From contig JAIPFN010000119.1 in assembly GCA_021736615.1 (NCBI GenBank), positions 1 to 16,784 of the forward strand: a stretch of 16,784 bases of DNA, in the 5' to 3' direction. The position numbers and the translations under genes are program-made. This DNA comes from Phycisphaerae bacterium (GTDB lineage Bacteria > Planctomycetota > Phycisphaerae > Sedimentisphaerales > Anaerohalosphaeraceae). Numbering within the stretch: position 1 is the stretch's first letter; each line of letters starts with the position of its first letter. This document shows, piece after piece, positions 1 to 6,543 of the stretch. The notes beneath the pieces were generated by a model. The model was given only the letters and a program-made list of their open reading frames with translations, did not search any database and had not been told where the DNA came from.

Positions 1-585
1 TACTTTACATGGCTTTCCGGCGACCACATCGTAGAACAGCACGTCCACAATATCGATGTTCTCAACTGGGCATTTGATGCCGTCCCCAAAACCGCTGTCG
101 GCGTAGGCGGCAGGGAAGTTCGCAAAGGCGAAATCCATGGAAATATCTTCGATCACTTTACCGTCGAATATGAATATCCAAACGGTGTGAGAATTATGAG
201 TATGTGCAAGCAGATCAGAAATTCCACCTGGCGTGTTGGAGAGCGTATTGTAGGAACGAAAGGCGTCGCAACAAGCACCATAGGCTCGATTCAAATGTCG
301 GGCGACAGACCCTATGAACTAAAGGATTCGTCCGATTGCCTTGTTCAGGAGCACAAGGATCTCATCGAAAGTATACGCAGCGGCACACCGCTTAACGAAG
401 GCGAGCGCATTGCAATGAGTACGCTTACAGCCATCGCCGGACGGATCAGTGCCTATACCGCAAGGCCGATAGATATTCAATGGCTGCTCAACGAATCCAA
501 ACTTGACCTGTTGCCTCCGGAATACAAACTTGGGCCTCTTGAGGTAAGACCGGTCGCAGTCCCCGGTGTAACTGTGCCTGTATAA
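1..585 (+). CDS. Gfo/Idh/MocA family oxidoreductase, C-terminal part (5' end outside window)
   Basis: Open in frame from base 1 to the TAA at 583-585, so the gene begins before the window and about 194 C-terminal residues are visible. The first residues include SGDHIVEQHVHNIDVLNWA, the His-rich helix typical of the C-terminal substrate-binding domain of Gfo/Idh/MocA dehydrogenases. Later comes a beta-sheet segment (HFTVEYEYPNGVRIM) and a helix with LIESIRSGTPLNEGERIAMSTL, also usual near the end of the family. The family uses NAD(P) to oxidise or reduce sugars and inositols; many planctomycete members carry a Tat signal, but the N-terminus is not visible here. The substrate cannot be named. 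An ATG at 187 is internal and should not be taken as the start. Confidence 0.9.
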   Translation, partial: YFTWLSGDHIVEQHVHNIDVLNWAFDAVPKTAVGVGGREVRKGEIHGNIFDHFTVEYEYPNGVRIMSMCKQIRNSTWRVGERIVGTKGVATSTIGSIQMSGDRPYELKDSSDCLVQEHKDLIESIRSGTPLNEGERIAMSTLTAIAGRISAYTARPIDIQWLLNESKLDLLPPEYKLGPLEVRPVAVPGVTVPV

Positions 586-610
586 CCGAGAATTGATAAA
601 TGTGATTTGA

Positions 611-645
611 AAAGTCTGGCCGCTATTCGCTGTCAGACTTTTTTT
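611..645. terminator. Bidirectional rho-independent terminator between convergent genes
   Basis: AAAGTCTG (611-618) pairs perfectly with CAGACTTT (634-641), and a G-T plus a C-G pair can extend the stem inwards. On the plus strand the stem runs into T639-645. On the minus strand it is followed by a shorter T run. The stop codon of the leftward gene (623-625) lies in the loop. The hairpin sits between two convergent genes and can serve both. Confidence 0.8.
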
Positions 646-1156
646 GTTTATTGAATTTCAATACCGCCAGTATATATAGTACCACCGCCGCAACCGAAAG
701 GATTGTCGAGATTACAATTACCCAGCGGTGTACCTGGTCGTTTGGGTATGTGTGTTTGAACATTCGCCAGAATTCGTTACGGCTGGTAAAGGGCCGCAGC
801 GGCTGAACATCCCAGTGCCAGAAACTGTCCATCAGTACATGCAGCCAGAAGCCCAGTGTCCCGGCGATGCACATTTTCCAGAGTTTTGGTTCGTAGGGGA
901 TTCGCACAAGTTTCATCGCCCGACTGATGATGCCGCTAAACAGCCAGCAAACCACGCCGAACGCGGCACCGATGACCCCGCCTTCCAGGAATGTGTGGAA
1001 ATGCCAGTGGCGGTGGTACTCGGGAAAATCCGGCGCAAATAAAACCTCCAGGTCAATGATAACATTTGCGGCAACGATGACGAACGGGTCCACCCAGCGG
1101 CGAAGACCCAGCCCGAAAAAAGACTTTACCCCGACATGGTAAGTAGGGAACGGCAT
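623..1156 (-). CDS. YdjM-like inner-membrane metal-dependent hydrolase family protein
   Basis: A 177-residue membrane protein. It has H7 near the N-terminus, an acidic pair D35/E37, a histidine cluster EYHRHWHFHTF at 47-56, and LHVLMDSF (105-112) followed by D116 and QPLRPF. This spaced His/Asp pattern embedded in helices is that of the LexA-regulated/membrane-bound metal-dependent hydrolase family (YdjM, PF04307-like). About four hydrophobic segments are visible near 24-40, 58-77, 95-112 and 144-166, with a Lys-rich tail. Biochemical function in this family is poorly known; hydrolase is a family label. It starts 12 nt after the hldD stop on the same strand, with AGGA 7 nt before the ATG, so it is probably translated from the same message as hldD. 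Confidence 0.7.
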   Translation of the reverse strand: MPFPTYHVGVKSFFGLGLRRWVDPFVIVAANVIIDLEVLFAPDFPEYHRHWHFHTFLEGGVIGAAFGVVCWLFSGIISRAMKLVRIPYEPKLWKMCIAGTLGFWLHVLMDSFWHWDVQPLRPFTSRNEFWRMFKHTYPNDQVHRWVIVISTILSVAAVVLYILAVLKFNKQKKSDSE

Positions 1157-1168
1157 TAGCAGATCCTG

Positions 1169-2146
1169 TTATTCGGTGCCAAGGTATTCTTCTTTTTGCA
1201 GGTAGTTCTGCACGTAGTCTTTTATCGCGTCTTCGAGGCTTGTCGCTGGTTTGTCGTATCCGGCATTTCTAAGCTTTGTAATGTCTGCGCAGGTGTAATA
1301 CTGGTATTTGCCCTGCAATTCTTCGGGCATTGGGATATATTCGATCTTTGTTGCTTTACCCATCGCCGCGAAGGTCGCTTTCGTAAGATCGTTCCAGTTC
1401 CGGGCCATCCCCGTACCAAGGTTGTATATACCGTTAACATCCGGGTTATCCATAAAAAACAGCGTCATATCCACGCAGTCTTTTATATAGAGGAAGTCTC
1501 TTTCCTGTGCGCCGTCGGCGTATTCGGATTTGTGGGATTTAAATAGTTTGACCCCGCCGGTTTTGCTGATCTGTTCGAAGGCTTTGACGACAAAGCTTTT
1601 CATTTTGTCCTTGTGATATTCGTTAGGCCCGTAGACGTTGAAAAACTTCAACCCGGCGATGCGGTCAAGCAGGCCGTGATTCTTTGCCCAGAGGTCGAAC
1701 ATCTGTTTTGAATACCCATACATGTTCAGCGGAATCAGCTCGCCCAGTTTGCTTTCGTCGTCGACGAACCCCTTTTTCCCGTCACCGTAGGTCGCCGCGC
1801 TTGAGGCGTAGATGAACCTGCTACCGTTTTCGACGGCGCGGCCGGCCAGGAGTTTTGTGCATTCGTAGTTGTTGTTTACCAAAAACGAGCAGTTCTTTTC
1901 GGTCGTGTCCGAGCACGCTCCCATGTGGAAGACGGTCTCGACGTTACCTTCGAGTTTGCCGGCGGAAAGTTCTTCATAGAATTGCTCGGCTTCGACGTAA
2001 TCGGTGTACGAAAGTTTGCGAAGATTTTTCCATTTCTCGTCCGTGCCGAGTTCGTCGACGATAAGAATGTCGGAGATACCTCGTTTGTTAAGAGCTGCAA
2101 CTATCGCAGAACCTATAAATCCTGCTCCGCCGGTAACGATGATCAT
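1169..2146 (-). CDS. hldD: ADP-L-glycero-D-manno-heptose 6-epimerase
   Basis: 325 residues, close to the family's usual length. It converts ADP-D-glycero-beta-D-manno-heptose to the L-glycero form, the last step in making the heptose donor for lipopolysaccharide inner core; the enzyme is cytosolic and uses tightly bound NADP. Visible motifs are the Rossmann loop GGAGFIGS (6-13), HMGACSDTTE (74-83), SSAATYG (115-121), the active-site YGYSK (Tyr143, Lys147) and FFNVYGPNEYHK (168-179), whose Lys179 corresponds to the second catalytic base described for HldD. The last two motifs separate it from general UDP-glucose 4-epimerases. GGAG lies upstream of the ATG. No hldE or heptosyltransferase is in view. 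The downstream YdjM-like gene is 12 nt away. Confidence 0.95.
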   Translation of the reverse strand: MIIVTGGAGFIGSAIVAALNKRGISDILIVDELGTDEKWKNLRKLSYTDYVEAEQFYEELSAGKLEGNVETVFHMGACSDTTEKNCSFLVNNNYECTKLLAGRAVENGSRFIYASSAATYGDGKKGFVDDESKLGELIPLNMYGYSKQMFDLWAKNHGLLDRIAGLKFFNVYGPNEYHKDKMKSFVVKAFEQISKTGGVKLFKSHKSEYADGAQERDFLYIKDCVDMTLFFMDNPDVNGIYNLGTGMARNWNDLTKATFAAMGKATKIEYIPMPEELQGKYQYYTCADITKLRNAGYDKPATSLEDAIKDYVQNYLQKEEYLGTE

Positions 2147-2357
2147 TATAAAACTCCAAATAAGTTATTCAACCGCATGAGAATTGGAATATACGTTAGA
2201 AATGATAATTTAACCGCCAATTTAACAATTTTCACGAATTAAATCCCCAAATTCAAAAAAAACGCACAAGAAACGCCCCTTCGGGCAATAGTGTTCGGGT
2301 CTTTATGGGAAGATAGGTGGTTTAGAGGCCGAGGTAATGAATTTCCCGGAAGAATTA

Positions 2358-2972
2358 TCATTCTTTTACAGGGTGCCTGATAATCGTCTTTAGTTTGTCC
2401 GGTGCTACTCTTCTTGGGTCGCTTAGGTATATTTCGTGGTGCTTGTCTCTTAGTTTATAGCCCTGGGCATGGACGAATTCGTAGAGTTTTTCGACGGTTG
2501 GGCCTTCTTCGGCGTATGGACCTGTGTGCATTATCTGGGCTGACAGGCCCTCTTGGATTACTTCGAAACGTACCTTGCTCAGGTTGAGATCGGGCTTTTT
2601 GGCGGCGAGGGTTTTCTTTGTCGATTCGATCATCTCGGCTGTAATGAAATCGGCTTGCATGAGTAACACCGTCCACTGCCACTTATCCTTGGCATCGGCA
2701 TCGAACGGTCCGGGGTCCATCCACCAAAGCCCCTCCAGCGGCGGAACGACGAACTCGAAGTATCCGGCAGGCGTATTTTTCTTCATGTCGAACTTGAGCG
2801 TATAGGCGATGCCGTACAAACACTCCATAGCATCCTGAAACGCCGGCGAAGTATTAGGATCGCCAACGCCGTCAACCTGGATGTATTTCATGGGCGGAAC
2901 CTCGACCAGTTTAGGGGCGGCCTTTGCCGAATAAAACTCCTTAAGCGACTTTTTAAAATCAATTTTTGCCAT
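2358..2972 (-). CDS. GyrI-like small-molecule-binding domain protein
   Basis: 204 residues, a stand-alone member of the GyrI-like/SHS2-derived small-molecule-binding superfamily. Recognisable stretches are PPMKYIQVDGVGDPN (26-40), LEGLWWMDPG (79-88), QIMHTGPYAEEGPT (146-159, the strongly conserved H-x-GPY-x-E core) and KHHEIYLSDPRR (177-188). There is no helix-turn-helix, so this is not an AraC/MerR regulator. Some stand-alone GyrI-like proteins are reported to hydrolyse cyclopropane-bearing genotoxins (the YtkR7 group), and this protein has a Trp pair (83-84) in the binding-site region. Which ligand it binds cannot be told from sequence. It has its own spacing of about 95 nt from the gene upstream. 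Confidence 0.8.
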   Translation of the reverse strand: MAKIDFKKSLKEFYSAKAAPKLVEVPPMKYIQVDGVGDPNTSPAFQDAMECLYGIAYTLKFDMKKNTPAGYFEFVVPPLEGLWWMDPGPFDADAKDKWQWTVLLMQADFITAEMIESTKKTLAAKKPDLNLSKVRFEVIQEGLSAQIMHTGPYAEEGPTVEKLYEFVHAQGYKLRDKHHEIYLSDPRRVAPDKLKTIIRHPVKE

Positions 2973-3067
2973 ATTTGTTTTCCACTGTTTAAAGATTTAA
3001 TTTGTGCTTATGGGTTATTTGAGGTTACGAGAACCCTTTTTTGGTTTTTCAGATCGCCTTACACCTC

Positions 3068-3523
3068 CTAATCTACAGGGCGATCTCCTTCAGTTATCTC
3101 TAGTATTGTCGCTAAATAATCCTTATTGCAACTTTTGATGAAACACTTGTCATTATAATATTCTTTGAAAATATTTATAGCTTTTTCAAGCAATATTGCC
3201 TGACAAGAGGAAGTCGTTTTTTTGATCTCTCCAAGTAAAACTACTTTCTCATCTACATCAAATGAAAACTCCACCAACTCGTTTTTATCGATGGGCAAGT
3301 ATTCCTGACAATGTTTTTTTGCCACCTCTGTCAGAGGCGTTTTTTTTATAGTGACATAATGTTGATAATTTCTGTACCCAAAGTCATAACAAAGGGCGGA
3401 AAACGCTAAGGATAAAGCGATGTGGTGATCCTGATTATTTGATGAATTTTCTATCAGCCCATCCAACTGGTCAAGCTCACTATCTAGTAGGTCAGGATTT
3501 TCAAATCCAGTTTCATCAATCAT
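3068..3523 (-). CDS. Hypothetical protein, AT-rich orphan gene
   Basis: 151 residues, not recognised. It has no signal peptide or membrane segment and looks like a soluble, acidic, mostly helical cytosolic protein (ENPDLLDSELDQLDGLIENS at 8-27), with a predicted strand region around 82-98 and a Cys-rich helical end (four Cys between about 107 and 135). The base composition is clearly more AT-rich than in its neighbours, with many ATT/AAA/TTT codons, which suggests recent acquisition. A weak AAGAGAA lies upstream of the ATG. It sits between a GyrI-like gene and an SDR gene, separated from each by spacers, so the context gives no functional clue. Coding status rests on length, the upstream signal and compact placement. 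Confidence 0.6.
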   Translation of the reverse strand: MIDETGFENPDLLDSELDQLDGLIENSSNNQDHHIALSLAFSALCYDFGYRNYQHYVTIKKTPLTEVAKKHCQEYLPIDKNELVEFSFDVDEKVVLLGEIKKTTSSCQAILLEKAINIFKEYYNDKCFIKSCNKDYLATILEITEGDRPVD

Positions 3524-3556
3524 AATATAATTCTCTTAAATATATATTTTCATCGC

Positions 3557-3583
3557 AAAAAGCTGCGGGCTGGAAGCCCTCGC
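3557..3583 (-). terminator. Rho-independent terminator downstream of the SDR gene
   Basis: Read on the minus strand, the segment forms GGGCT-TCC-AGCCC, with outer AGC/GCT pairs across an internal loop, followed directly by TTTTT (complement of 3557-3561). It lies just past the SDR stop at 3593 and before the start of the next leftward gene at 3523. This implies the AT-rich orphan gene has its own promoter. Confidence 0.6.
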
Positions 3584-3592
3584 TACGTGTCA

Positions 3593-4336
3593 TCATATAC
3601 ATCTGCCGCCGTCTACGTTTAGTGTCTGTCCTGTTATGTAGTCGTTTTTTATCAGGAATAGTACTGCTGCTGCTATTTCTTTTGGGGTACCTGTCCGCTG
3701 CATTGGTATCATTGAGACCTGGCGGTTGTATTCTTCTTTGTCGGCGTCTTCCGGCCAGGAGACTACTCCGGGGGCGACTGCGTTTACGCAGACGGCTGGG
3801 GCGAGTTCTTTGGCCATTGATTTTGTTGCGGCGATGAGGCCGGCTTTGGCTGCGCAGTATATGGTATAGTTTGCCCAGGGGCGGATGCCGCCGATGTCTG
3901 CGAGATTTACTATTTTGGCGACGGGGAGATTGTCTTTTACCTCTAATTCCTTGATGGACTCTGCGAAAGCTGCGCTTACGAGTATTGGGGCTATTAGATT
4001 GGTATCGAGCATGAGGCGGGCGTTTTGTGGGGTGATCTCGGAAATTGAAGCTCTCTCGAATATTGCCGCCGAGTTTACGAGTATCCGGGGTTGGTCGAAT
4101 TGGCCGTGAGGGGCAAAAAGACTGGAAATTCCGTCGGGATCGGTTAGGTCGACTTTTACGGCGAGGGCGTTGCCGCCGTCTGCGGTGATTTTTTCGACGA
4201 TTTTTGTCGCGGCTGCCTGATTACTGTGGTAATGGCAGATGCATTTGCACCCGGCGCGGGCAAGGGCAATGGCGATAGCGCCGCCAACGGTTCCGCTGGC
4301 CCCGGTAATAACAGCAGTAATAGATTCTGTCTCCAT
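3593..4336 (-). CDS. Short-chain dehydrogenase/reductase, pteridine reductase (PTR1/FolM)-like
   Basis: 247 residues from the ATG at 4336. The frame stays open to another ATG at 4402, but that adds 22 residues unlike any SDR, and a promoter lies between the two. TGASGTVG (11-18) is the NAD(P) loop, and HYHSNQAAA resembles the PTR1 HYHRS region. The active-site Tyr160 and Lys164 are present (YTIYCAAK), but the position 13 before the Tyr, normally Ser, is Asp147. Pteridine reductases (PTR1, FolM) use exactly this Asp-Tyr-Lys set, and Leishmania PTR1 has the same YTIY stretch. Such enzymes reduce dihydropterins or dihydrofolate with NADPH. The TGxxxR arginine of PTR1 is absent (Thr here), so the cofactor or substrate may differ. 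Family certain; pterin role likely. Confidence 0.75.
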   Translation of the reverse strand: METESITAVITGASGTVGGAIAIALARAGCKCICHYHSNQAAATKIVEKITADGGNALAVKVDLTDPDGISSLFAPHGQFDQPRILVNSAAIFERASISEITPQNARLMLDTNLIAPILVSAAFAESIKELEVKDNLPVAKIVNLADIGGIRPWANYTIYCAAKAGLIAATKSMAKELAPAVCVNAVAPGVVSWPEDADKEEYNRQVSMIPMQRTGTPKEIAAAVLFLIKNDYITGQTLNVDGGRCI

Positions 4337-4342
4337 AATTGG

Positions 4343-4371
4343 ATAATATACGAAATAGCGGGGTTTGGCAA
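4343..4371 (-). promoter_or_regulatory. Sigma70-type promoter of the SDR gene, giving a leaderless message
   Basis: On the minus strand TTGCCA (4371-4366) is followed after exactly 17 nt by TATTAT (4348-4343). Seven nucleotides downstream of the -10 box is the A of the ATG at 4336, where transcription would begin. No Shine-Dalgarno sequence precedes that ATG, which agrees with leaderless translation. Confidence 0.6.
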
Positions 4372-4503
4372 GAGAATATTGGTGCCAACACGAGTGAGAC
4401 ATCGCGAGCTAAGCTAATTACGCCTTAGACCGGCAATATAATCCGAAAACCCCTATTCGGAGAGCTTGCGCTCTCGCGCTTTTGGGTGGGGGGTATTTTA
4501 CGC

Positions 4504-4531
4504 TTGAATACGGTCTCTAAACTGTTATAAT
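4504..4531 (+). promoter_or_regulatory. Sigma70-type promoter of pdxJ-dapA
   Basis: TTGAAT (4504-4509), a 16-nt spacer and a perfect TATAAT (4526-4531). The predicted start near 4538 leaves a leader of about 33 nt with AGGGAG (4560-4565) 5 nt before the pdxJ ATG. A GAGAGC-TTGC-GCTCTC hairpin (4460-4475) lies further upstream and may end transcription entering from the left, although its T run is short. Confidence 0.7.
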
Positions 4532-4570
4532 TGACTGTTAAATCGCCCATTTAACTTTCAGGGAGCCATT

Positions 4571-5287
4571 ATGGCATTATTAAATGTAAATATCGATCAT
4601 GTAGCGACCATCCGGCAGGCACGTATGACTGACGAGCCGGACCCGGTTTGGGCCGCCTCAATCTGTGAACTTGCCGGTGCCAACGGTATTACCGTGCATC
4701 TGCGCCAGGACAGACGACATATCTGCGACAGAGACGTCGAGGTCCTCAAGCAAACCGTCGCAAGCAAGTTTAACCTGGAAATGTCTATAGCCGAACCGAT
4801 TGTCAAGATCGCCGAAAGGATTCGCCCGGACCAGGTAACCCTGGTCCCTGAAAAACGAGAGGAACTGACTACCGAGGGTGGGCTGGATTGCGTTAAATAT
4901 CGAAAGCAGCTTGCCGCAATCGTAAAGCGAATGCACAAAAAAGGCATCCTGGTAAGCACGTTTATCACGCCGGACGAAGAAAATATCCTCGCATCTGCCG
5001 AGATCGGCTGTGACGCGGTCGAACTGCACACGGGAGCCTACGCAAACGCAACGACCGACAAAGCAATAGAAAAAACTCTAAACGCCCTGCGCGACGGACG
5101 CGACATCGCACTGACAAGCGGACTGGTCGTACACGCCGGACACGGACTTACATACAGGAACATCGCGCCGGTAGCAAAAATAGAGGGACTCTGCGAATTC
5201 AATATAGGACACAGCATTGTCTCAAGAGCGGTCCTTGTAGGATTGAAACAGGCAACAAAAGAAATGTTAAAAGCAATAAGCAATTAG
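4571..5287 (+). CDS. pdxJ: Pyridoxine 5'-phosphate synthase
   Basis: 238 residues, normal for PdxJ. It condenses 3-amino-2-oxopropyl phosphate with 1-deoxy-D-xylulose 5-phosphate to form pyridoxine 5'-phosphate, the ring-closing step of DXP-dependent vitamin B6 synthesis, in the cytosol. The signature NVNIDHVATIRQAR (5-18) opens the protein. TVHLRQDRRHI (41-51) carries the first catalytic His (His43), Glu70 lies in FNLEMS, VPEKREELTTEGGLD (92-106) is the phosphate/substrate loop, and His191 in HAGHGLTYRN closes the TIM barrel. The gene follows a strong promoter and a good ribosome-binding site and is 41 nt upstream of dapA. Its last codons and stop lie in a 7-nt tandem repeat. Confidence 0.97.
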   Translation: MALLNVNIDHVATIRQARMTDEPDPVWAASICELAGANGITVHLRQDRRHICDRDVEVLKQTVASKFNLEMSIAEPIVKIAERIRPDQVTLVPEKREELTTEGGLDCVKYRKQLAAIVKRMHKKGILVSTFITPDEENILASAEIGCDAVELHTGAYANATTDKAIEKTLNALRDGRDIALTSGLVVHAGHGLTYRNIAPVAKIEGLCEFNIGHSIVSRAVLVGLKQATKEMLKAISN

Positions 5288-5307
5288 CGATTAGCAATTA
5301 GCGAACA
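5273..5307 (+). repeat. Five tandem 7-nt repeats spanning the pdxJ stop codon
   Basis: Successive units are GCAATAA, GCAATTA, GCGATTA, GCAATTA and GCGAACA. Because the unit is not a multiple of three, adding or losing a copy would change the PdxJ C-terminus; the stop TAG (5285-5287) straddles units 2 and 3. The array also occupies most of the pdxJ-dapA spacer. Confidence 0.75.
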
Positions 5308-5328
5308 GCTAAAAAAGGAGTTTATAAA

Positions 5329-6198
5329 ATGTTTAGCGGATCAATGGTGGCACTAATAACCCCGTTTCAAGACGGGAAAGTAGATTACAGAACACTCGAA
5401 GAGCTCGTCGACTTTCAGCTGGAAAGCGGAACCGACGGGATCGTTCCGGTAGGCACGACAGGCGAGTCGCCGACGCTTACCCATGAAGAAAATAAAAAGG
5501 TCATAGAGTTCGTTGTCAAAACAGTCAACGGACATGTTCCCGTGATCGCCGGAACCGGTTCCAACAGCACGGCCGAAGCGATAGACATGACAGAATACGC
5601 CCGTAAAGTCGGGGCGGACGCTTCGCTGCAGGTAACGCCGTACTACAACAAACCGACACAGGAAGGCTTCTACCAGCACTTCAAAATGATCGCCGAAGAA
5701 GTCAATCTGCCGGTGGTACTGTATAATATACCGGGCAGGAGCGCGGCGGGGATGACCTCCGAGACGATCATTCGGCTGTCGCACATTGAAAACATCGTCG
5801 CGATTAAGGAAGCTAGCGGAAGCATGGATATCGCAAGCGACGTCGCAGGCAACTGCGACCTGGACATTCTATCCGGCGACGACTCGCTGACACTTCCGAT
5901 TGCCTCGATCGGAGGCAAGGGCGTTATCAGCGTAGTTGCCAACATAGTCCCGGCAGACGTAAAAGCGATGACCGATCTTATCCTGCAGGGCGACCTGGTA
6001 AGCGCAAGGAAATGGCACCACAAACTCTTTACGCTTTCCAAGAGCCTGCTGAGCATGTCGACAAATCCGATCCCGATCAAAGCGGCGATGGAAATCCTCG
6101 ACATGGCACCGGGAGAAATGCGGCTGCCGATGACGCCGCTAAGCGAAGCTAAAAAGGTATTACTGAAGAAAATACTTAAAGATTACGGCCTACTGTAA
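5329..6198 (+). CDS. dapA: 4-hydroxy-tetrahydrodipicolinate synthase
   Basis: 289 residues, typical length. It condenses pyruvate with aspartate semialdehyde, the first committed step to diaminopimelate and lysine, as a cytosolic TIM-barrel enzyme. Visible residues are GTTGES (42-47) with the Thr pair, Tyr106 in TPYYNKPTQEGFYQH, Tyr132 and Arg137 in LYNIPGR, and the Schiff-base Lys160 in AIKEASG. These match the E. coli DapA residues Thr44/45, Tyr107, Tyr133, Arg138 and Lys161 in order and spacing. AAGGAG lies 9 nt before the ATG. The gene is 41 nt behind pdxJ and most likely shares its promoter. A two-tier hairpin begins at its stop codon. Confidence 0.97.
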   Translation: MFSGSMVALITPFQDGKVDYRTLEELVDFQLESGTDGIVPVGTTGESPTLTHEENKKVIEFVVKTVNGHVPVIAGTGSNSTAEAIDMTEYARKVGADASLQVTPYYNKPTQEGFYQHFKMIAEEVNLPVVLYNIPGRSAAGMTSETIIRLSHIENIVAIKEASGSMDIASDVAGNCDLDILSGDDSLTLPIASIGGKGVISVVANIVPADVKAMTDLILQGDLVSARKWHHKLFTLSKSLLSMSTNPIPIKAAMEILDMAPGEMRLPMTPLSEAKKVLLKKILKDYGLL

Positions 6199-6223
6199 GC
6201 CAAGGCCGATTCGGCAAGCTTAC
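6195..6223 (+). other. Two-tier hairpin overlapping the dapA stop codon
   Basis: GTAAGC (6195-6200) pairs with GCTTAC (6218-6223), and inside it GCCG (6205-6208) pairs with CGGC (6212-6215) around the loop ATT. There is no T run, so it is not a standard terminator. It could stabilise the 3' end of dapA, block ribosome read-through or reduce transcription into the next gene, which starts 17 nt later. Confidence 0.5.
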
Positions 6224-6240
6224 AATCTGGGGCAATAACT

Positions 6241-6504
6241 ATGACCTTTTTAATCGGAAAGCCAGAGCTTGTTTTTGTAATATCAGGCGTGTTCTTTGTT
6301 GCATTCACTTTAATACGCCTATTTACATCTAAACGAGCCTGGCCGGTTCTGATATCGGCTGTCTTTTGGCTGTTATATGCCTCATGGGAAGTTTACTGTA
6401 CTTCAGGACAGTATAATATCCGAGTTGATATTATTGTAATTTACCCATTTTTGATCATTGTAAGTATTCTGGCCATTGTCTGCATGTTAGCCAGTATGAT
6501 TTAG
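6241..6504 (+). CDS. Small three-helix integral membrane protein, unknown function
   Basis: 87 residues with three hydrophobic segments: about 9-27 (LVFVISGVFFVAFTLIRLF), 34-50 (WPVLISAVFWLLYASWE) and 63-86 (DIIVIYPFLIIVSILAIVC). The short YNIRVDIIVIYPFLII stretch before the last helix resembles small uncharacterised bacterial membrane proteins with an IRVDLL-x-x-P motif; I know of no function for them. No signal peptide is evident and the termini are short. The gene sits between dapA and a nucleotidyltransferase gene, 39 nt before the latter, and may be co-transcribed with it. The ribosome-binding site is weak (GGGG about 9 nt before the ATG). Confidence 0.7.
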   Translation: MTFLIGKPELVFVISGVFFVAFTLIRLFTSKRAWPVLISAVFWLLYASWEVYCTSGQYNIRVDIIVIYPFLIIVSILAIVCMLASMI

Positions 6505-6543
6505 CAAATACCGTCAAGCAATATTTAACTTTGGAATAATAAT

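Noticed and set aside
728..1142. Plus-strand frames of 104 and 71 codons over the YdjM-like gene
   Set aside because: They lie antisense to a gene with clear family motifs and have no ribosome-binding site or known domain.
2275..2286. GCCC-CTTC-GGGC hairpin as terminator of the GyrI-like gene
   Set aside because: Only four base pairs, about 70 nt after the stop, with the long T run a further 13 nt away; too weak to annotate.
4337..4402. Upstream ATG of the SDR gene
   Set aside because: It adds 22 residues before the normal Rossmann start, has no ribosome-binding site, and the promoter lies downstream of it.
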